Source: Lunularia cruciata | Taxonomy: Eukaryota > Streptophyta > Marchantiopsida > Lunulariales > Lunulariaceae | Direction of reading: 5' to 3' | DNA: 64,000 bases | Assembly: GCA_948567375.1 (NCBI GenBank) | Contig: OX419758.1 | Location: 43,591,001-43,655,000, forward strand | In this document: piece after piece, positions 24,371-36,600 of the stretch | Position numbering within the stretch: position 1 is the stretch's first letter | Layout: each line of letters opens with the position of its first letter | The notes under the pieces: generated by a model | Told to the model about the DNA's origin: nothing | Database searches by the model: none | Seen by the model: only the letters and a program-made list of their open reading frames with translations | Program-made: the position numbers and the translations under genes

Positions 24371-24583
24371 CTACAAAGCATACGAACGCTCCTTCCAAGC
24401 CAAGTATACACTCTTTTGTGCCATAGCAAACATTATGTCCCTAATGGAATCATGGGTAGCTATCCTCTGGCCCCAAAAAGGACACCATGTCATGTGGACC
24501 GCTGCTGCATCTAGTGTAGAACCACACTCACAAGTGAGTAATGAAGATGCAGATGGGTGGACCAAACCTAGGCAAAACCTCAT
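24371..24583 (-). pseudogene. CCHC knuckle of non-LTR copy 1
   Basis: The frame contains CECGSTLDAAAVHMTWCPF followed by IRDIMFAMAQ. The spacing C-x-C, then H-x4-C, fits the zinc knuckle that sits between RT and the C-terminal endonuclease in R2/CRE-like and related non-LTR proteins. The homologous site in copy 2 (about 53890-53940) has a TAG in place of the tryptophan codon. Confidence 0.75.
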
Positions 24584-25191
24584 TGTTGTAGAGAAAGTAG
24601 TTGTGCGACTTGGAATGCACTAATGCACGGTCAAGCTAGGATCCAAGAGCATGCACCCTTGCCGGAGCAAGAGCAAAGATGTGCTCTAGTAGCTTGAGGA
24701 ATAGACGAGTTGACCAAGAGAGAATGTAGCATATGCTCACACTATCGCTCCATCAAGGAAGACTGTAAACCTCTAGTCCAATTTGACAATAGTGAAGCAA
24801 AAGGTGGAAATTCTTCTTGTGCTTGTGGGGATAGACTATCTCTTGTATGCCGTAATAACACCTAGAGAGAAAAGGATCCTCCTTCCACCTCTATAACATA
24901 AGTCTCCAAAATTGGCCTATCAGTAACCACAAAACGAGAGGAAAGTAGGGGTGTTGAGAGAGTACAACTACCCAAAAACACTTTAGGTGATGTCTCCTCC
25001 ATAGATAGCAAGCCAACCCCACCACATGAGATTGGCATAGCCATCTATTTACGTGCCAAATCCCTTGTCACACACTCAAAAGTCCTTGGTCCAATAAGAT
25101 CACCAAAGACTCCTATAATCCTCATATCAAATGCTCTCAGATGTGATAGGAAGGACGGTGAGGGGGGTACTATACGGATGAGGTAGGATGG

Positions 25192-25774
25192 TCAACAAGC
25201 AAAACTGGAGGAGAGTATACCAAATGCCACCTGCGGATCTCTTAGTAATAGAAGGTCATTCACATGGAGAACATCCTCTGCAAGAGCAGCATCTAAGAAG
25301 CATGTGACAAAATCCTCCGATCCTACTGGCACTCCAAGAACACAAAGTCCATCTGTGGATGTGACACACCCCTCTAGAAGCTCAAGGTGGAGAGGGATAC
25401 CTAAAGGGGACCATGCCTTACACTTTGACACCTTGACTCTCAAGCCTACTAGATGTAGCTTAGTAGTGAAGTAGTCAAAGGCCTGCCTAATTTTGATCTA
25501 TAGGGCATACGATGTGTGTATCATCTATCAAGGAGAGAAATACACAACCTGGCATGGCCAAAGTAGTAGATAGGAGAGCTCTAAAGTGAGCCATGGCAAA
25601 TAAAGGCCCCCCCAAAGGATCTCCCTGACATGTACCAACAACTGACTCCAAGACGGTGACTCCCTCCTGTGAACCACCATGCTGGTAGTAAAGGGAAGCA
25701 AGAGAGCCATAAAAAGACCGCACAAAAGGAATGAGACTCGCCAAGGATCCACCAACCTCATGATTAGGGAGCAA
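25192..25774 (-). pseudogene. Reverse transcriptase fragment (non-LTR copy 1)
   Basis: Two overlapping frames, 25774-25487 and 25443-25192, together cover the RT palm. The first reads SLIPFVRSFYGSLASLYY, GTCQGDPLGGPLFAMAHF and then LIDDTHIV. CQGDPLGGPLF is the conserved RT motif before the catalytic loop, and IDD is the catalytic pair. The second continues with KVSKCKAWSPLGIPLHLE and STDGLCVLGVPVGSEDFV, a hallmark of this plant and algal non-LTR lineage. A frameshift lies between them near 25450-25480. Confidence 0.85.
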
Positions 25775-25800
25775 TTGTTATAGATATATCAGGTTGGGGA

Positions 25801-27121
25801 CCAAGACTTTTGTGAAGGCCATGTGGCACTATCACTCCATCTCCAACAGTTTGGCAATATGGGATTAGGAATTATGTGATTAGAGTTGTACATTTTACCT
25901 TAAGATTTTTCTTTTTAGAATAAGGTTGAGCACATTTTGGGACTTCCTGACTTGACATCAAACTTGACAAAGGCAGCTAGACATTGGTGGCACCCTTACA
26001 AAACCATGGTGGACTAGATGGTGTTTGGGAGCAGGTTTTTGGGTATTTTAGATGACCCACATTTGCAAGATTCAACACCAAGCATTTAAGGGTGTGGACT
26101 TGGGTGGGCCAGAGTACTGTTTCAGCATGCATGTGAGTGGACCCCTTTTGGCCTTCATCAAAGAGTTGCTAGAGACCTCTGCTGATTTTAAGAACCTACT
26201 ACAACGGGGTTGGGAGCAACATCTTGTTTACATTGAGTTGATATTGGAGGATGGGGGGAGTCCACTTTGAGTCAAAAATAGGCTTCTCTCACACCTCCTA
26301 TCTATCTTTTCCTATCTTTCTTTTCTTATTTTGTCCTTTCTTTTCTTTGTCTTTTTTGTTGAGACACATAACATTTTCTTTGTACATGTCATGGCATTTT
26401 CTTTGTACTCTTAGGGGTATATATCCTTTCAATAGCCTATCGCTTGATGCCCCCATTTCATTCCTTGGTATGGGGCCATAGTGGGACTACCTTAGATATC
26501 ACTCCTCATCTAGCACCCCACACCCCATATGTGCGAGTGGGGGTAGACCCTTATGTCACATTTTTTAGCATACACCCATAATTGGTGAGATGTATCTCAA
26601 TGGATTCACTTTGATCCCCAAGTCACGGCCTCCTCCTATACCAATGGAACACCCTATAGGGTGGACTCCCTATGGAGGATACCCAACCACTTGTATCTCC
26701 TTTCACTCCTCCTCATATCAAGGACACTCTACACTTTCCTCCACCTCATGTCCTCCTCCCACCACACAACCTCCATAGGATCATTTGGAGCTTCATCTCA
26801 CTCCTACTATCCTGCCATCCCCTTAGGATCATTCTCCGCTACATGGATCCTTATGACCACCTCCTTAGGATCATTCCGCTCTACCTAGGCCCTCAACCCA
26901 TTCTTATATCCCACTCTATCAACATCCCACATAATCTTGTCCTGATTGTCCATGAGTAGGGATTGGTCTTGCTCAACACAAAGGGAGATCTCATTGGTTT
27001 TGTATGTAGGCGGAAGCAATCTCTATTTCTATCCCCCATACTCCATCCATAATCTGGTAGTATTTTTATATGCTCCTTCCTTCTCAAATTCATACTCTTT
27101 GTTACACTCTTTGGACCCTAC
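25801..27121. other. Decayed transposon-like DNA, not assignable
   Basis: Frames on the plus strand (26052-26270, 26590-26778, 26672-26959) are Pro/Ser/His-rich or have no known motif. The position upstream of a plus-strand non-LTR relic makes it possible that this is that element's 5' region, but I see no conserved residue that proves it. Confidence 0.4.
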
Positions 27122-27859
27122 TGTAATACTCTGAGGACAAGAGAAGAGAGAAAACACAGATTGCACACTCAAACATTCGATGTCCCAAGGGAGCACCTTC
27201 TCTTTCTTATATAGACAAAGAGGATCTCCTCCAAGGAAGCTCCACCATAGGATTAGGGACACAGATAGGTGACATGTCAGCAAGCTCCACCCTTGGATTA
27301 CTTACTTGGATGGGTGACCTGTCTGGTCTAGGTCCTATCTGGTTGGTCAAACAAGCTTTGACCGGAGGGAATCTTTTAGGGAATCTTCTTGTAGGAATCT
27401 CAGAATCACGTGAGTAAGGTACCGTTGGAAAGCTCTCGATGAGACAAAGCAAGGGGGAGGGAAGGCCAGCCTTTCCTCCATTGGGGGGGCGTCCACACAT
27501 TTTTGAGGTCTAATTCATCCGTTTAGGCCTCCAAAATTGCCTTCAAAGATTTCAGGTATATTTCGGTTCCTACTCTATTAGTAGAAGTCCCCTTTTGGTG
27601 ATACCTCTTTCTGATCTGTTTAGTCCATCATTTGTAACATCCTTCCAGATGTTACCAAACCAATTCTCACCTTTAAATCATATGTCTTGCTATTGGTTCT
27701 AAGGTTCTCAAGTCTATTTCGGTTTCTGCCCTATTAGTAGAAGTACTCTTTTGGTGATACTTCTATCTGATCTATTTTGACCATCATGTATAACATCATT
27801 CTAGATGTTACCAAACCAAATTTCACATCTAGATCACATGGCTAACCCTTGGTATTACA
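27122..27859 (-). mobile_element. Solo LTR, family A, with 5-bp TSD
   Basis: A 738-bp LTR begins TGTAATACTC and ends GGTATTACA. The direct repeat CCTAC flanks it exactly (27117-27121 and 27860-27864). It contains the family's internal duplication around TTTGGTGATACCTCT..TCTGATCT. Minus orientation. No internal region is present. Confidence 0.92.
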
Positions 27860-28499
27860 CCTACCCAAGCATTCCTACTAAGTTTTTTGTAACCATGGAT
27901 GTATTCAAGGATCCTTATGCCTTTACTTCCTCTCATTGGATCCACATTCTCCTCCCTAGTATATGCTATTATGGTTGATGACCACAAGAGAGGTGTTCCA
28001 CCTGTATGTAATTGGACCTTTTCCCCAATGGACATTACTCCTTCTACACATGGAAGTGCTTTAGGACATTGAGAGACTACCTCATAGATTCTTGAGAGGA
28101 GACTAAGCAGCCCTCCAAGAGTAGTACACCATTAGGGCCCAAGTTGTAACAAGTGGATTATAGAGTCTCCACAACCCCATATCCTACTTCCAAAGCATTG
28201 TCACCTCCATTCCTCCTTGATGTTAGATCAAATAGGAGAGTATAAGCAGGCAACCCAAAAGCTCTCACACTCTCAACCAATGCTCTTTTCCTCTAACACC
28301 TTATCAAACTTATAGACCCTATATCCATCCACCATTGAGTATCTTCCTTTGTTCCTCCATGATTATCAACCATATGACAAGTTATAGTTGACAAAAGTCT
28401 TGCTCTCCATATTCTCTACTCCACTCTTTGTGTTTCTCAATGAGTGGACCATTAGGGCTAGTGTTTTAACACCTACAGAATTGCCCCTCACCAAATGTT

Positions 28500-30850
28500 C
28501 AAGATTTGGGTTTTTCTCCTATCTTTGCTTTTTTTCTGTGCATGGCTTTTGATCATGTGCCCCCTAGAGTAGCATGCTTTTTTGGAGCTTCTTGTCACCT
28601 TAGGTGTGTGCATTATTGCCGTTAGGGATGTGTTTTTGTATTTGGTTTCCCATAGTATTTGCTTATAGTTATGGCAATACTGTTTTTCCTTCTTGCCTCC
28701 CCATCAATTTGTTGTGACTACTCCAAGTGGATACAAGATGGTTATAGAGTGCATTTGAGCATCCTTGGACACTCATCCAAATTGGGTGATGGTATAAGTT
28801 GATGTCTCTAATGCTTTCAAATACCATCTCTTGTTATTGTTGTTTGGCACCCTTTTCTCAACTACCAATCAGATCCCCTCCTTGATCTCATTTGTACATA
28901 TTTCTTATGTTATCAGGACACCTCTATTGTATAACTACCATATTGTTACAAGGTTGATATGAACCAAGGGCATATGGCAAAGGGATCCCTTAGGGAGGAC
29001 TCTCTTTTCCATAACGCTTTACAAAACTTTACTACAAGCTGCAATAGCTTTTCTATCTTGTCTTTTTCCATTCATCTCCGATGATACTCATATAGTGGTC
29101 CCTTTAGAGGACATATTTGTGGTATCTGCTTTCACACTCAGCTTAGGGGCCTTGGGTTAACAAGTCCAGACTTGTAGATGCAAGATCTAGAGCCTTTGCA
29201 CAGTCCTCACTTCCTCTGACTTCACACCAAGATTCTAGTTCCCTATTGGATGTTTGTGAGTTTTGGGCTCTCTTTTAGGACAAGAGGATTTTTTTTGTTC
29301 ATTCATATCAGACACCTTACTTTAGGCTACAGCCTATGCTCACCTCCTCTCCCAATTGAGGAATACCCAGGTGGCCTGTTCCATTCTTACTCCCTTGGGC
29401 CTCATATTTGGATGAACTTTCTTGCCTATAGAGGCATTGATGCCATATTTGTGAATGTTTGAGATTACTATCCACCATAATTTTTCCACTTTTTTAGGGC
29501 CATGCATGCTCCACAGTTAACAAATGAGTGGTGTAGGCAGTAGACAACTCTCCCAATTGTCATGGGCAAATTGTAATGGCAATAGTTAGACAGATTATCT
29601 AGAGGTGGAAATTGGCTTGGTAACATCTTGAAGGATTTTATATATGATGGACTGAGTAGATCAAATAGAGGTGTCACCACAAGAGTACTTCTGGTAGGAC
29701 CCAAGAACACCCTGAAATCTTTAGAGTTAATTTTAGAGACCAAAATAGATGAATTAGGCCTTGAAATTACTTCTTGACCCATGGGGAAATAAGTTGGTGT
29801 GCCCCTCCCCTGCCCCAAAAAAACTGTTTTTCTCATTGAGAGATTTCCAATGGGACATCACCCATGTGATTCTATGTTTCTTATATAAAGATTCTCTAAA
29901 GATTCCCTTTGGTCAACCAGATAGGATTAGGAATAAAATGTCCCATGTAGGCAACTAATCTAAGGATGGAGCTCATTGATACATCATTAATCCATATATC
30001 TGATCCAAGAGTGGAGCTTCCTTTGAGAAGATCCTCTTTGCTATATAATACAAATAAGGTGCCTTTGGGGCATCAAAGTATTAAGTGTGAAGCTTTGTAT
30101 TTCTTCTCCTATGTTTCTCTTGGGGGTTCTCCTATCCTTGGAATATTACTTAAATGTGGCCTCATAGTGTAGGAGCTTGTGCTCTAGTGGTCCCTTGTTT
30201 AGCAAACATGTTCTTAAATTAGGGCCATCCTTTTCTATTGGGACCTATCAAGATAGTGGATTCAAGCACTTACAACTTTTAGGCATATTTTTTATTGGCT
30301 CACATCCTACTACCAAGCCTTGCATGCATGTCACTCCTTAAGTTTATTAACCTTGTATCCTAGACTCTAGGAAGCTCCAAGTGGATCTCAATGAGTGTAT
30401 GCACACTCACACACATACCAGCATCCTCACTATTATACCTCTACCTAATAGAGCTAGGATCTCCTTGTGTGGGAGAATGGATCTGGAGCTTGGCTCCAAG
30501 CTTCACGTTTGATTTGACAACTTTGGTTTTAATTATGAAGAGTTTACCACCACATTACAATTGAGGTTGGGTCTCCCACATCTAGCTCTCACATGCCTTT
30601 TGGCCTAGTGCGCATGTAGTTTCCCATATGATGTGGAGGGGAAACACTTTTTATGATGTGCAGTAGGTGGAGAGGAAAGCCCACTAGAGTCCATGATGCA
30701 ATTCTTGATACCGTTGCTCATATCTTACAAGCTACACGTGTTCGTGTTCAGATTGAATGATGGTTGGATCTACCAAGACCAGCTATCCATTGGGTGCAAG
30801 TGGTTATTTTTACTTTCATGGATGGTCATTGCTCCTTATTTAGAGTAATT
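28500..30850 (+). mobile_element. Non-LTR retrotransposon relic (plus strand, copy 3)
   Basis: Plus-strand reading gives, with many stops, SLISFVH near 28880, GIxQRDPLGRTLF near 28980-29010, SDDTHIVVPL at about 29076-29105, and a VLGS.LGQEDF-like segment near 29250-29280. After an inserted LTR it gives LRLGLPH and the knuckle remnant CSFPYDVEGKHFL.CAVGGE at about 30600-30680, then ILDTVAHILQATRVRV. These match the minus-strand copies motif for motif at lower identity. It is interrupted by the solo LTR at 29572. Both ends are approximate. It is a more diverged, older member. Confidence 0.7.
29572..30150 (+). mobile_element. Solo LTR, family A, plus orientation
   Basis: It starts TGTAATGGCAATAG and ends GGAATATTACT, i.e. 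the family A termini with a few substitutions. Flanks are CAAAT (29567-29571) and TAAAT (30151-30155), a 5-bp target-site duplication with one C-to-T change. It lies in the plus-strand non-LTR relic. Confidence 0.8.
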
Positions 30851-31249
30851 TAAAATATAAAAAATTTATAACACACCAAGCATGCATGGTTTAACACACC
30901 ATGTTTAATGTATAAAATTATTTTTATCTACCCAAGGATAAAGAATAATGTCTGAAAGATGAATAATAATGAATATTGGACTATTGGGATGTATAAGTGG
31001 TATACGATCATACGCCGATTGTTAACACTAGGCATCATTGATCTCTTTGTTGACTATTCTTCTTGATATATATATTTTCATGAAAGTAGTTTTCATGTTA
31101 AAGTTATTCTAGATTAGTATTTTTATATTTATGTTTATTTTAAATGCTCCTTTTGCATCTCATACTAAAGCTTATAATCTATTATTCATCTATTGCATGT
31201 CATCCATAGACAAATTAGTATGGTTTTGTTTCTTTTATTCCCTCAATAA

Positions 31250-33680
31250 TATTTTTGTTATACTAGTGGAGCATGTTGGGTAAAGAGAGATGCTTCTCAG
31301 ATTCTAAAGATCTTGAGTTAGGGATATGGCTATATTAAGAAAGGACCATACATCTTGTATAGGTTCTTAAATTATCTTAATTGTAAGATATTACCAAATA
31401 ATGAATAGTCTTTTTGGAAAGGCTATGGAGTAAAGTAGAGTTAAATCAACCTTATACCTTTCTCTAAATCTTATCTCATTATAAATATTGTTTCTTCTAT
31501 ATACTTATTAAACCCTTTTGCAAGAGAAAAAGTACCATTAAAGGTTTTAAAAATGAAAATGAAAGGTACTAATATGTCTTGGAAGATTACTCTTTTCCTA
31601 TGTTTTGTGCTTAGCTCCACATTTCATTTCAAGAGCTTTGTGAGTGATTATTTATATGCATCTTAGAATTAACTCTCAATTGACTATCCTCAAGTAGTTT
31701 CACATAAGTTTAGGCTTGTAAGTGGTTGCAATTGTAGCATGAAGAAGATCTCTCAATCATTATCTGGTATTGTATGTTAATTGACAACTCATCATAGAGA
31801 TGTACACAAGAGAATTAGATACTTGTTATTATCCTTTAGTATCATTCTTACTATTCTCACTTATAACAACAGTTCTTTCCATATTGGTTTGGAATCTCTT
31901 TACTAGGAAATTTTGAGACAATGTCTCTATGCATTAGAGCAATCTTGGTTTATCAAGCAAATGGATTTGGAGAATTCTTTTAAAATCATCTCAAGTACAT
32001 CCATCTCAAACATATATTTTTGTATAGAGGTTAGGGTAGCTTGTAGACCCATGGTAAGCCTATTTCCTTTTTGCAAACCTTCCAAATTTTCCAAAGAGCT
32101 TAGAGAGAAGACTGGATCCTTGTGAGAATTTTTTTCTTTATGTGGTCCTTCAATAATACCACCTCTTAAAAGATTTTAGGTATGCTTTATTCCCTTTTTC
32201 TAGTGCCATGTGCAATATCTATAATGATTAAGGAGCTAATGGTTCATATGCAAGTCTTTTCTTTGGTGTGGTCACTCCACAGATCTCCTCTTATGCTTTC
32301 TATTAGCATGGCTTCTCACAAAAGGAGTTAATATTCTTTCTTAAGAGTATTGTACATACAAAATGTGAAGGTTAATTAGGAGGTCCTCTATCTATTCTAT
32401 TATTAGGAGGTCCTCTATGAGAACTCATTTAAGAGCTCTTTTGTCTACTATATTAACCATTCTAGGTTGTGTCTTTTCTTTATTGGTAGATGATACTTAC
32501 ATTATGGGTATTATGGATTAGATAAGGCAAGTTTTGATCACTTGACTATTAAGCTTTTCTTGTAGGCTTGAGAATAAGGGTATCAATGGGTTTATGATTC
32601 TCTTTAGATATTTCCTTTGATCTCCAAATAGCATAGTATGGCATATTACACCTAAACATGACTTGCACTCTTGGAGTTCCAATAGGGTTTCAGTACTTTG
32701 TCTTGCTCCACTTAGATATTGCTCTTCCAAAGTATATTGTATATATGATTACCTTCCTTCATTATAAGATCTATAGATGTTCTTTTGTATACTCTGTTTT
32801 AGTATTGCTTGTTGACTCACTTATCTATTTTGTATAATTCTCCCTTCTCTTACCTTTCTATCATACTTAAGAACTTTGATAGGAGGATTAAGTGCATTTT
32901 TGGTGATAATATGAGACCATAAACATTTGAGTGAGTAAGAAAGGACTTTGCTTATAGACAAATATCTTTGCAAATGATTTTTTGTGGAGAGGAGATTACA
33001 CTTGTAGTAGTTTTAGATTGATATGCACTTTCTGAACCTTTGTTTTCCTTCCATTTTGTGGTTGCTAATAAATATATCTTTAAGAGGTTTTTTTGGAATT
33101 TGAATATGTATTCTTTCCTCTCCATGCATTATTATGATGTACAAGAGAAGTTAATTCCCTATGACATGGGATGATTGTCATCTTTTGTCTTTATCTTCTT
33201 ATTATACTAGTAAGTGATTTTCTATTCTATTCTTATTATACTTGCTTAATGTACCAAGACCTTTAATAAGCTATATATGGTATTCTAGTTGATCCATTTA
33301 TTCCTTGTTAGTAGTAGTGCAGTTTTTTTCTCTTACTCTAGCAAAGATGTAGGTTCCTGGATTCTAGTTTATTATTGGTACTATTGAGGTACTTATGTAT
33401 TAGGGTATTCTGATTTCTACTAATTATTTCTTCTATGATTGTAAGGCTTTGCCTTGATTTGATCCATTTATTTTCATATTTGTGACTCACTTGTAAGTGT
33501 AGCACCACCTTAGATACTATAGAGTATATATAACCCAATGCTCTTTTGGAAGACAAAGAACCCATATCAATACACCTAATTTTATTTTTGTAATTCACTT
33601 GTGAGTGTAGTACTACCTTAGATGCAACAAGGAGTGCACGTGACTCAACGCTCTTTACCAACACATTATGCTATTAAGGA
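31250..33680 (+). mobile_element. Non-LTR retrotransposon relic (plus strand, copy 4)
   Basis: With frequent stops the plus strand reads LVDDTYIMGI at about 32484-32512 and ILxNFDRRIKCIFGDNMRP near 32865-32925. The latter corresponds to LRAFDRRIMGVFGDSIGP in copy 2. The segment FAYRQISLxMIFCGEE follows (copy 2: LARRQTALSISCGGVG). The zinc-knuckle region follows at 33470-33675, duplicated in tandem. The RT lies upstream of about 32600. It is very AT-rich and long dead. Confidence 0.7.
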
Positions 33681-36600
33681 TGTAGGTTTGCAATATATAA
33701 AATAAAATGAATACTTAATATAGAATGAGGATTGATATCGCTTCTTGATAATACAAGTTAGATCAAACTTGTATATGGTCCAAGTTGATCAGGTTAACGG
33801 TGGATATTATAGTTAATTGAAATGCCAATGAAAAAAAGATGATTCCCTATCTAGAACCACTCACCCTCTTGGATGGATCACGTGCAAAATATACAATAAC
33901 TAAGATCTCTAAGTATATAGATATGTAGCCAAATCACTTCTACTTTTCACTAGTCTTTGAAACATAAGAAACTATAGATAAAAAATTGAACTATTGTTAA
34001 AAATTATGCAAGATTTTACCACATTAGACGGTAATGGGATCATTTTCCTGTTTATAATTTACCTTAAACATTGGAAGGCCATTGCTCTATACCATTGTGC
34101 AATCCAAAAGAGAATAGTTATCTTAGGTGGTATTTCCTTACATGTTACGATTATATGTAAACGGCAGAACTTACATAATTCTGATATCTTCCACTCTATT
34201 TTGCTATCCGACTCTTACAACCATGACTTTTGATTGAAACAATTTTCTTGCTGAACTGATTACTTGATTATTCCGAATACCTTGTCAAAGAACGACCAAG
34301 TCACATAGATCTAGTGAGCACATTTGCATATCATCGAAATGTGGTGTAAAAGTCAACCAGGGTACCAATTTCCTTGATATGATGAAAGTAACCGTAGACC
34401 GATCTAATTGCAGCAATATGTGCTATCCGACTACTTTGCATACAAAAACTCTAGATCTAATCGCTGGTAGGGTGTACTGTTGTCTAAGTTTGATAATAAA
34501 CTAACAAGAATCGAATGTGTATGATATGAATTGTATGTGCTTACAATGGGCTATCATAAAAGTGGAAGCGTGGTCGAAATCGCTCCTGTCCCTACACCCC
34601 AGAGGAGCGATACCGACATGGTCATTTACCATTGTAGAAATGTAACCCTATGCAACAAATCCACCAGTATACCGGGAGATACACAGATCCGCATATAGTA
34701 TTATCCGGATCTGAACGTGTTCGAACCTGGACAACCTTTCAATTGCAGTTTTATTTGCTTCTATGTGTCTCCCTCGCCGACAATTATATGGCTTCGTAGT
34801 TTCTGAAAGGTAGGATACTCATGAGGAGGGACAAAACCTCCCGTCATCGCGATTAGAATAATCACGCCTTGAATCAAGTTAGAGATTTAAACCTTTGCAA
34901 GTTCTACGGTATATGAAAGCGCATGAAATCTGGAGTCATTTTGGTTTATAACATGGAACCGGACTAGAACAAATGTCGGACATAATGATCAAAACCTATT
35001 GGCTTAAAACAGTTCTATCACATCCGCCATTCGTTCCAACTTGTGATAGGAACAGAAACTTTTAGCCTCACGTCATTCTATTATCAGGTTCCCTGATGTA
35101 ATCGTTTAGGTTATCTCAGAATCCGCTCGAGAAACAGGGAGGATGAAACGACAGGTCCAATGCTTCACCACCTCTCTATTACTCGTATCGATCGAGCCCA
35201 AGATAACCAAGTTAAAAGAACTCATCTCCCTAGATTTGTGGGGCACCGTCTCCTGTCTCGAATTATTCTTTGTCAGCGCATCTAATGTACTGTATGCTTG
35301 GATCCAAATTTTCCTAGTGGAAAGCCACAAACTTTCCACACACATGTTTTTACAGTTTTTTTTGTTGCATCACTCGTCTACATGTGTGGTACATAACTTT
35401 GTCCGCAGTACTTTCAGGCTACAGTCGTACTCTTGACCTGGTCGAAGTTACTGACGTTGGAAATCATAATGTAGGTCTAAAACGTGTACTCACTACTGTC
35501 AACTGATGCTTATCGATACCGTGGAACAAACCTGGCGAGTCTCACAACCGACCTGAAATTCTATGTCCCCGGTTATATCGTTAGAATATTCTGAGAAGTC
35601 CTAGAATAACTCAATAAGAAGTCTGGTCGGTCATGATTCATAACCGTTGATGGTTGGCATTAAAATAGACTGATTTTGCCGCCTCGTGGTTATCATAGTT
35701 CATTCTCAACTACAATTTATCGCCTTTGTGATGTGCCTTCAGACAACTTATTAATGCACAGACTATCGAGTTGAAAGCTGTCCGCATTGCAAAATGAGCT
35801 GTATCACGTATCTGCTGGGAGGTAATTTTCAAGACCTCGTCTGATGTCTGATTATTCGCTCCCCAACAACTGATGACAATTTCTTCGGTGGGATAACCTA
35901 TCGACATGAGGCACAGACTCCTACATAGATCTCGTTGGATCGTAAAGCTTCATACTATGATAGTCGATCTCATGGCAGCCATACGCGTTCAACCTGGAAA
36001 ATCTTCACTCATACTTATATGTACCATCCAATCTACGCTGAAATATTAGAGAATATGCGTCACGAGATATCCTGATACACTATATAGAGTTTGGAGCGAT
36101 GGCGTGTGCCTTCTTACACCTTACTCTTCCTTTACATTCAGAGACATAAACATTGCATCAGGTGATTCAGTATAGAACTTACTACCGGTTGACTGTGCAA
36201 TGCTTTCATATAGAAGAAACCGCGCCAAATTGTATACATTGCCGGTTCAATCATAACTATAGTGGCGATATCAAGTCAATGATCATGACCATACAACTTG
36301 TGAGAAACATATTGGATCTAGTACTATTACAGTATACACTCTTCAGCTTTTAGGCGGGGAAGAGGATGAATTGAGCAGCTTATGATTGAAAGACAACTTT
36401 ATAGTTGTTCTTCAATCAAACTTACCCAATATCTGCGATTCTAGCAGTGATAAGGAAAATCATAATAAATGTCACCATAATGGATGACAAGGAGATAGGT
36501 CATATACACTACATAAACTGTGAAGGAATAATGGTTGATATCAGGTCGCAGGAAATTGAGCTGTGTGGAAAAATAGATACGTCCTACCAAATAGGAAAAC

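Larger units (their letters stand above)
23801..25800 (-). mobile_element. Non-LTR retrotransposon copy 1, 5' truncated
   Basis: The minus strand encodes, from high to low coordinates, a reverse transcriptase with IDDTHIV (about 25530-25510), the VSKCKAWSPLGIP and LCVLGVPVGSEDF segments, then FDRR-type thumb sequence, a CCHC knuckle and a restriction-like endonuclease. The layout resembles non-LTR lineages that use a C-terminal PD-(D/E)XK-type nuclease rather than an APE nuclease. The 5' half is missing. It ends at 23801 in CGGTCGCCTT (sense) without a poly(A) tail. The endonuclease part is damaged around 23955-24290 by small deletions and frameshifts, so the copy is dead. Confidence 0.8.
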
